The position numbers were made by a program, and so were the translations under genes. Positions 61,208 through 64,000 of a DNA stretch of 64,000 nucleotides are shown here, piece by piece (position 1 is the first letter of the stretch; the number at the start of each line of letters is the position of its first letter). Under the pieces are notes generated by a model, which was given only the letters and a program-made list of their open reading frames with translations, did not search any database and had not been told where the DNA came from. The stretch spans positions 2,418,001 to 2,482,000 of the forward strand of contig JANCIK010000004.1 in the NCBI GenBank assembly GCA_028532985.1, in the 5' to 3' direction. Source of the DNA: Stropharia rugosoannulata. Lineage: Eukaryota > Basidiomycota > Agaricomycetes > Agaricales > Strophariaceae.

Positions 61208-61308
61208 TTTATAGCTTTACACGGCAGTCACATGCGCCTATAAAATTATCTAAAGTGCCTTTCATTGAACCTGTACCTGTCTCTCCCATTTCCCTTCGAA
61301 GCTCAATC

Positions 61309-63895
61309 ATGCCTATGCTGTAAGCTACCTGGCTCCTTGTTTTACTTTGCCCATCTCAAGTGACTCTGTAGGTCCGATCCCTCGCAAAAGTACAAGCCAT
61401 ACACCCCTCTCGTACTCGAAAACCGACGATGGCCATCTAATACCTTGACCAAGGTCCCTATCTGGTTATCAACAGATCTGCGGGATGGAAACCAGGCATT
61501 GGCGAACCCCATGACTATTGAACAGAAAACCCTGTTCTTCCGGCAGCTAGTAAAGTGTGGCGTAAAGCAAATCGAAGTTGCATACCCTGCAGCTAGTGAC
61601 ACCGATTTTTCTTTTGTCCGTGGCCTGATCGAGAATAATGAAATCCCAGACGACGTTTGGATACAGGTGAGAACGAGGTGGTATCTTGCGATATTTGCTA
61701 ACATATCTCTTACATTAGGTGTTGACCCCTGCCCGAGATGACTTGATTAGGCGCACGATAGATTCAGTCGCTGGGGCCAAACATGCTATTCTCCACATGT
61801 ACAATGCGACTTCCCCCAATTTTCGGAATGTCGTCTTCCGCAATTCGAAGGAGAAGACGATCGAACTGGCCGTTGAGCATACTAAGCTTGTGCGCCTGCT
61901 GACGGAAGAATGCACGGCGAAGCATGGCACTATTTTCAAATACGAATACAGCCCGGAAACGTTCACTCAAACTGAGCCTGACTTTGCTATTGAAGTATGC
62001 GAGGCAGTGAAAGCTGCTTGGGGCAAGGCAGGAACCGGTGATGACCGTATAATCTTCAACCTTCCAGCGACAGTCGAAATTGCTCCTCCTAATCACTACG
62101 CTGACCAGGTTCGTTGAAGACATTATCATATAGATAAGCAGACTAAATTCGTGCAACAGATTGAGAACTTTTGTAATAAGATCACTGAACGCGAGAAGAT
62201 CATCGTGAGTCTGCATCCACATAATGACAGAGGTATTGCCATTACCATTACCAATTCATTTCAGCCTATGCTGACCACTGTGACCATTTAGGTACTGGCA
62301 TTGCTGCAACAGAATTAGGCATGCTAGCTGGTGGAGACCGTGTAGAAGGATGTTTTTTTGGAAATGGAGAACGTACAGGAAATGTCGACCTCGTAAACTT
62401 GGCACTAAATCTGTATACGCAAGGGATTAGTCCTGGCCTAGACTTCAGCGATATCCAAACCGTCATTGATGTTGTGACGCAGTGCAACGACCTTCCAGTC
62501 CACCCTCGCCACCCCTATGCTGGAGAACTCGTCTTTACTGCTTTCTCTGGCTCGCACCAAGACGCCATTAAGAAAGGCTTCGAGGCACAGAAGATCAGAC
62601 ACGCTCAGGCCGCTGCTGAAGGCAAACATCAATATTGGGATATGCCGTACCTTCCCATTGATCCTGCTGATCTTGGACAAGATTACGAAGCTGTTATTCG
62701 CGTCAACTCTCAATCAGGAAAGGGTGGTATCTCGTACTTGATCAAGCAACACTTACACCTGGACCTACCTCGCAAGATGCAAGTCGCATTCTATCAAGTT
62801 GTTCAAACTATTGCAGACCGCGAGGCTCGAGAAATGACGGTGGATGATATCACCACTGCTTTCCGTGAAGCATATCACTTTGGTGGCCCCAAGTATCAAG
62901 GGAGATTGGCTCTCCGTAACTTCAAAATATCTGCTGAACCCATCGATGATCCCGCCGAAGATGTGGAAGAAATTCCAGATGAACGCCGTCGCTTCGATGG
63001 TACTCTATCTGTAGATGGTGTATATCGTGTTATTAGGGGAGACGGAAACGGACCGTTGTCATCGCTGTTAGATGCTCTCCGTGTGCACCTGGACATAGAC
63101 TATACGATTCGTGACTACGTAGAGCACTCCGTCGGTGAAGGCAAGGAGGCTAAGGCTGCTTCCTACGTCGAAATTGTGCCTGCTGGAGACCGCAAATCTA
63201 CCCGATCATGGTGGGGTGTTGGTGTGGATTCGGACATTGCTGGATCCGGTCTTCGTGCTCTTTTGAGTGCGGTCAACAACGCCATCGGTGATACCGCCCT
63301 TCCAGAACTCAAGCTTAGCGTTGGATTCAATTCGCGCTCCGGTCAAGCAGATGTTGCCAGTGTTATCGTCAACTCTTTGGGCCTCGAATTACCCAGACGC
63401 CTACAGTCAGCCTTCTTCGAAGTTGCGCAACGGGTAGCTGGAGAGTCGGGCGGAAATATCTCTTTGGGCGCGCTTACAGAACTATTCCAGAAGACCTACA
63501 ATTTCTTCCCCTCTGGGAGTGCTTCGGTCAAGTTTGCTCTTGGGAGCTTCAGACTAGAGCAAATCGACGACGGCAGTGGTCGAAAATTCGTTGGGGATAT
63601 TCTTGTCGACGGTGAGAAGCGGTCCATCACTGGTGAAGGAAATGGTCCGCTTTCATCAACGATTTCTGCTCTGAGTAGCTTTTTGGACGGGTCCATTTCG
63701 ATCCGAGAATATTCTGAGCACTCTATCGGCGAGGGTGCAGAGGTCGTAGCTGCGTCGTACGTCGAACTTTTGTACGATATCTCCGGATCGAAGAAGACTC
63801 GTAGTTGGGGTGTCGCCACCGATACAGACATCACCGCGTCCGGTATCAAGGCATTGCTGGCTGCTGCAAGCAATCTGGACACTGTTGCGAAGTAA
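61309..63895 (+). CDS. LEU4: 2-isopropylmalate synthase with duplicated regulatory domain
   Basis: First committed step of leucine synthesis: joins acetyl-CoA and 2-ketoisovalerate. Exon 1 gives only MPM and part of a codon. The TIM-barrel carries [15 protein letters not shown] (metal-binding Asp), [12 protein letters not shown] and [19 protein letters not shown] with the HxH metal pair, then [13 protein letters not shown]. The usual C-terminal LeuA dimer (regulatory) domain begins at [14 protein letters not shown] (about 62,699) with [34 protein letters not shown] and [20 protein letters not shown] second copy follows directly (63,311-63,892): [48 protein letters not shown] and [19 protein letters not shown]. 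The total of about 790 residues compares with about 620 for yeast Leu4. Five exons; both copies lie in the last one. Leucine feedback is normal for the family. Confidence 0.94.
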
Positions 63896-64000
63896 TAAAT
63901 AAATAAAGGAAGGAAGGAAGATCTAAAAGGCGTTGAAAAATGCCAAAGTAGTCAAAATATCTGCATGTACTTATACCAGAAAATGTACTTACTATTGTAG

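Overview
The window is nuclear DNA of a basidiomycete fungus, most likely a mushroom-forming Agaricomycete. Almost every protein gene is cut by many short introns (about 50-70 nt) with GT-AG ends and CTAAC/CTGAC-like branch sites. Genes lie close together on both strands without operons. The gene set is fungal: white-collar-2-like GATA factor, DASH subunit, Zn2Cys6 factor, DUF1776 protein, basidiomycete-type carboxylesterase and arginase. This assignment rests on gene structure and protein recognition, not on a search.

Layout. 0-7.5 kb: NECAP-like endocytic protein (-), COP9 signalosome subunit 8-like protein (+), an unrecognised two-exon gene (-), the proteasome phosphatase UBLCP1 (+) and a NUDT19-like Nudix hydrolase (+). 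7.5-20.5 kb: a secreted type-B carboxylesterase (-), a CWF19-like/Drn1 RNA-lariat factor (+), a class I/II aminotransferase (-) and arginase (+), separated by two gene-poor gaps of about 1.7 kb. 21-34 kb: a very long kinesin-4-type motor, a short-chain dehydrogenase, WC-2, Arp2/3 subunit ARPC1 (all +) and DASH subunit Dad3 (-). 34-50 kb: a 2.6-kb gap, a BTB-like protein (+), a degenerate AGC-type kinase (-), inositol-pentakisphosphate 2-kinase (+), isovaleryl-CoA dehydrogenase (+), a Zn2Cys6 factor (+), an F-box protein (-) and mitochondrial ATP synthase beta (+). 52-64 kb: a DUF1776 protein, a steroid-5-alpha-reductase-family protein and a cyclic phosphodiesterase (+), a MYND zinc-finger protein and cytosolic glutamyl-tRNA synthetase (-), and 2-isopropylmalate synthase (+).

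The most unusual locus is 50,631-52,282. Two identical tRNA-Ser(AGA) genes face each other at the outer ends of a perfect 172-bp inverted repeat. Each tRNA is followed at once by an 18-bp-stem hairpin and only then by a T8 run, so the predicted Pol III product is a tRNA-hairpin fusion. The 1.3-kb interior holds a decayed reading frame and a second, nested inverted-repeat unit (51,802-52,110) that abuts the right arm exactly. I read this as a tRNA-bearing foldback or mobile unit that I cannot match to a known class.

Other notable points: 2-isopropylmalate synthase carries two tandem copies of its C-terminal regulatory domain; its divergent promoter shared with glutamyl-tRNA synthetase holds an exact Gcn4/Cpc1-type site; the kinesin stalk has a long 11-residue (hendecad) periodicity; at least three introns are GC-AG; arginase appears to use a 10-nt microexon. 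Synthesis of leucine (61-64 kb) and its breakdown (isovaleryl-CoA dehydrogenase, 42-44 kb) are both represented but not clustered.
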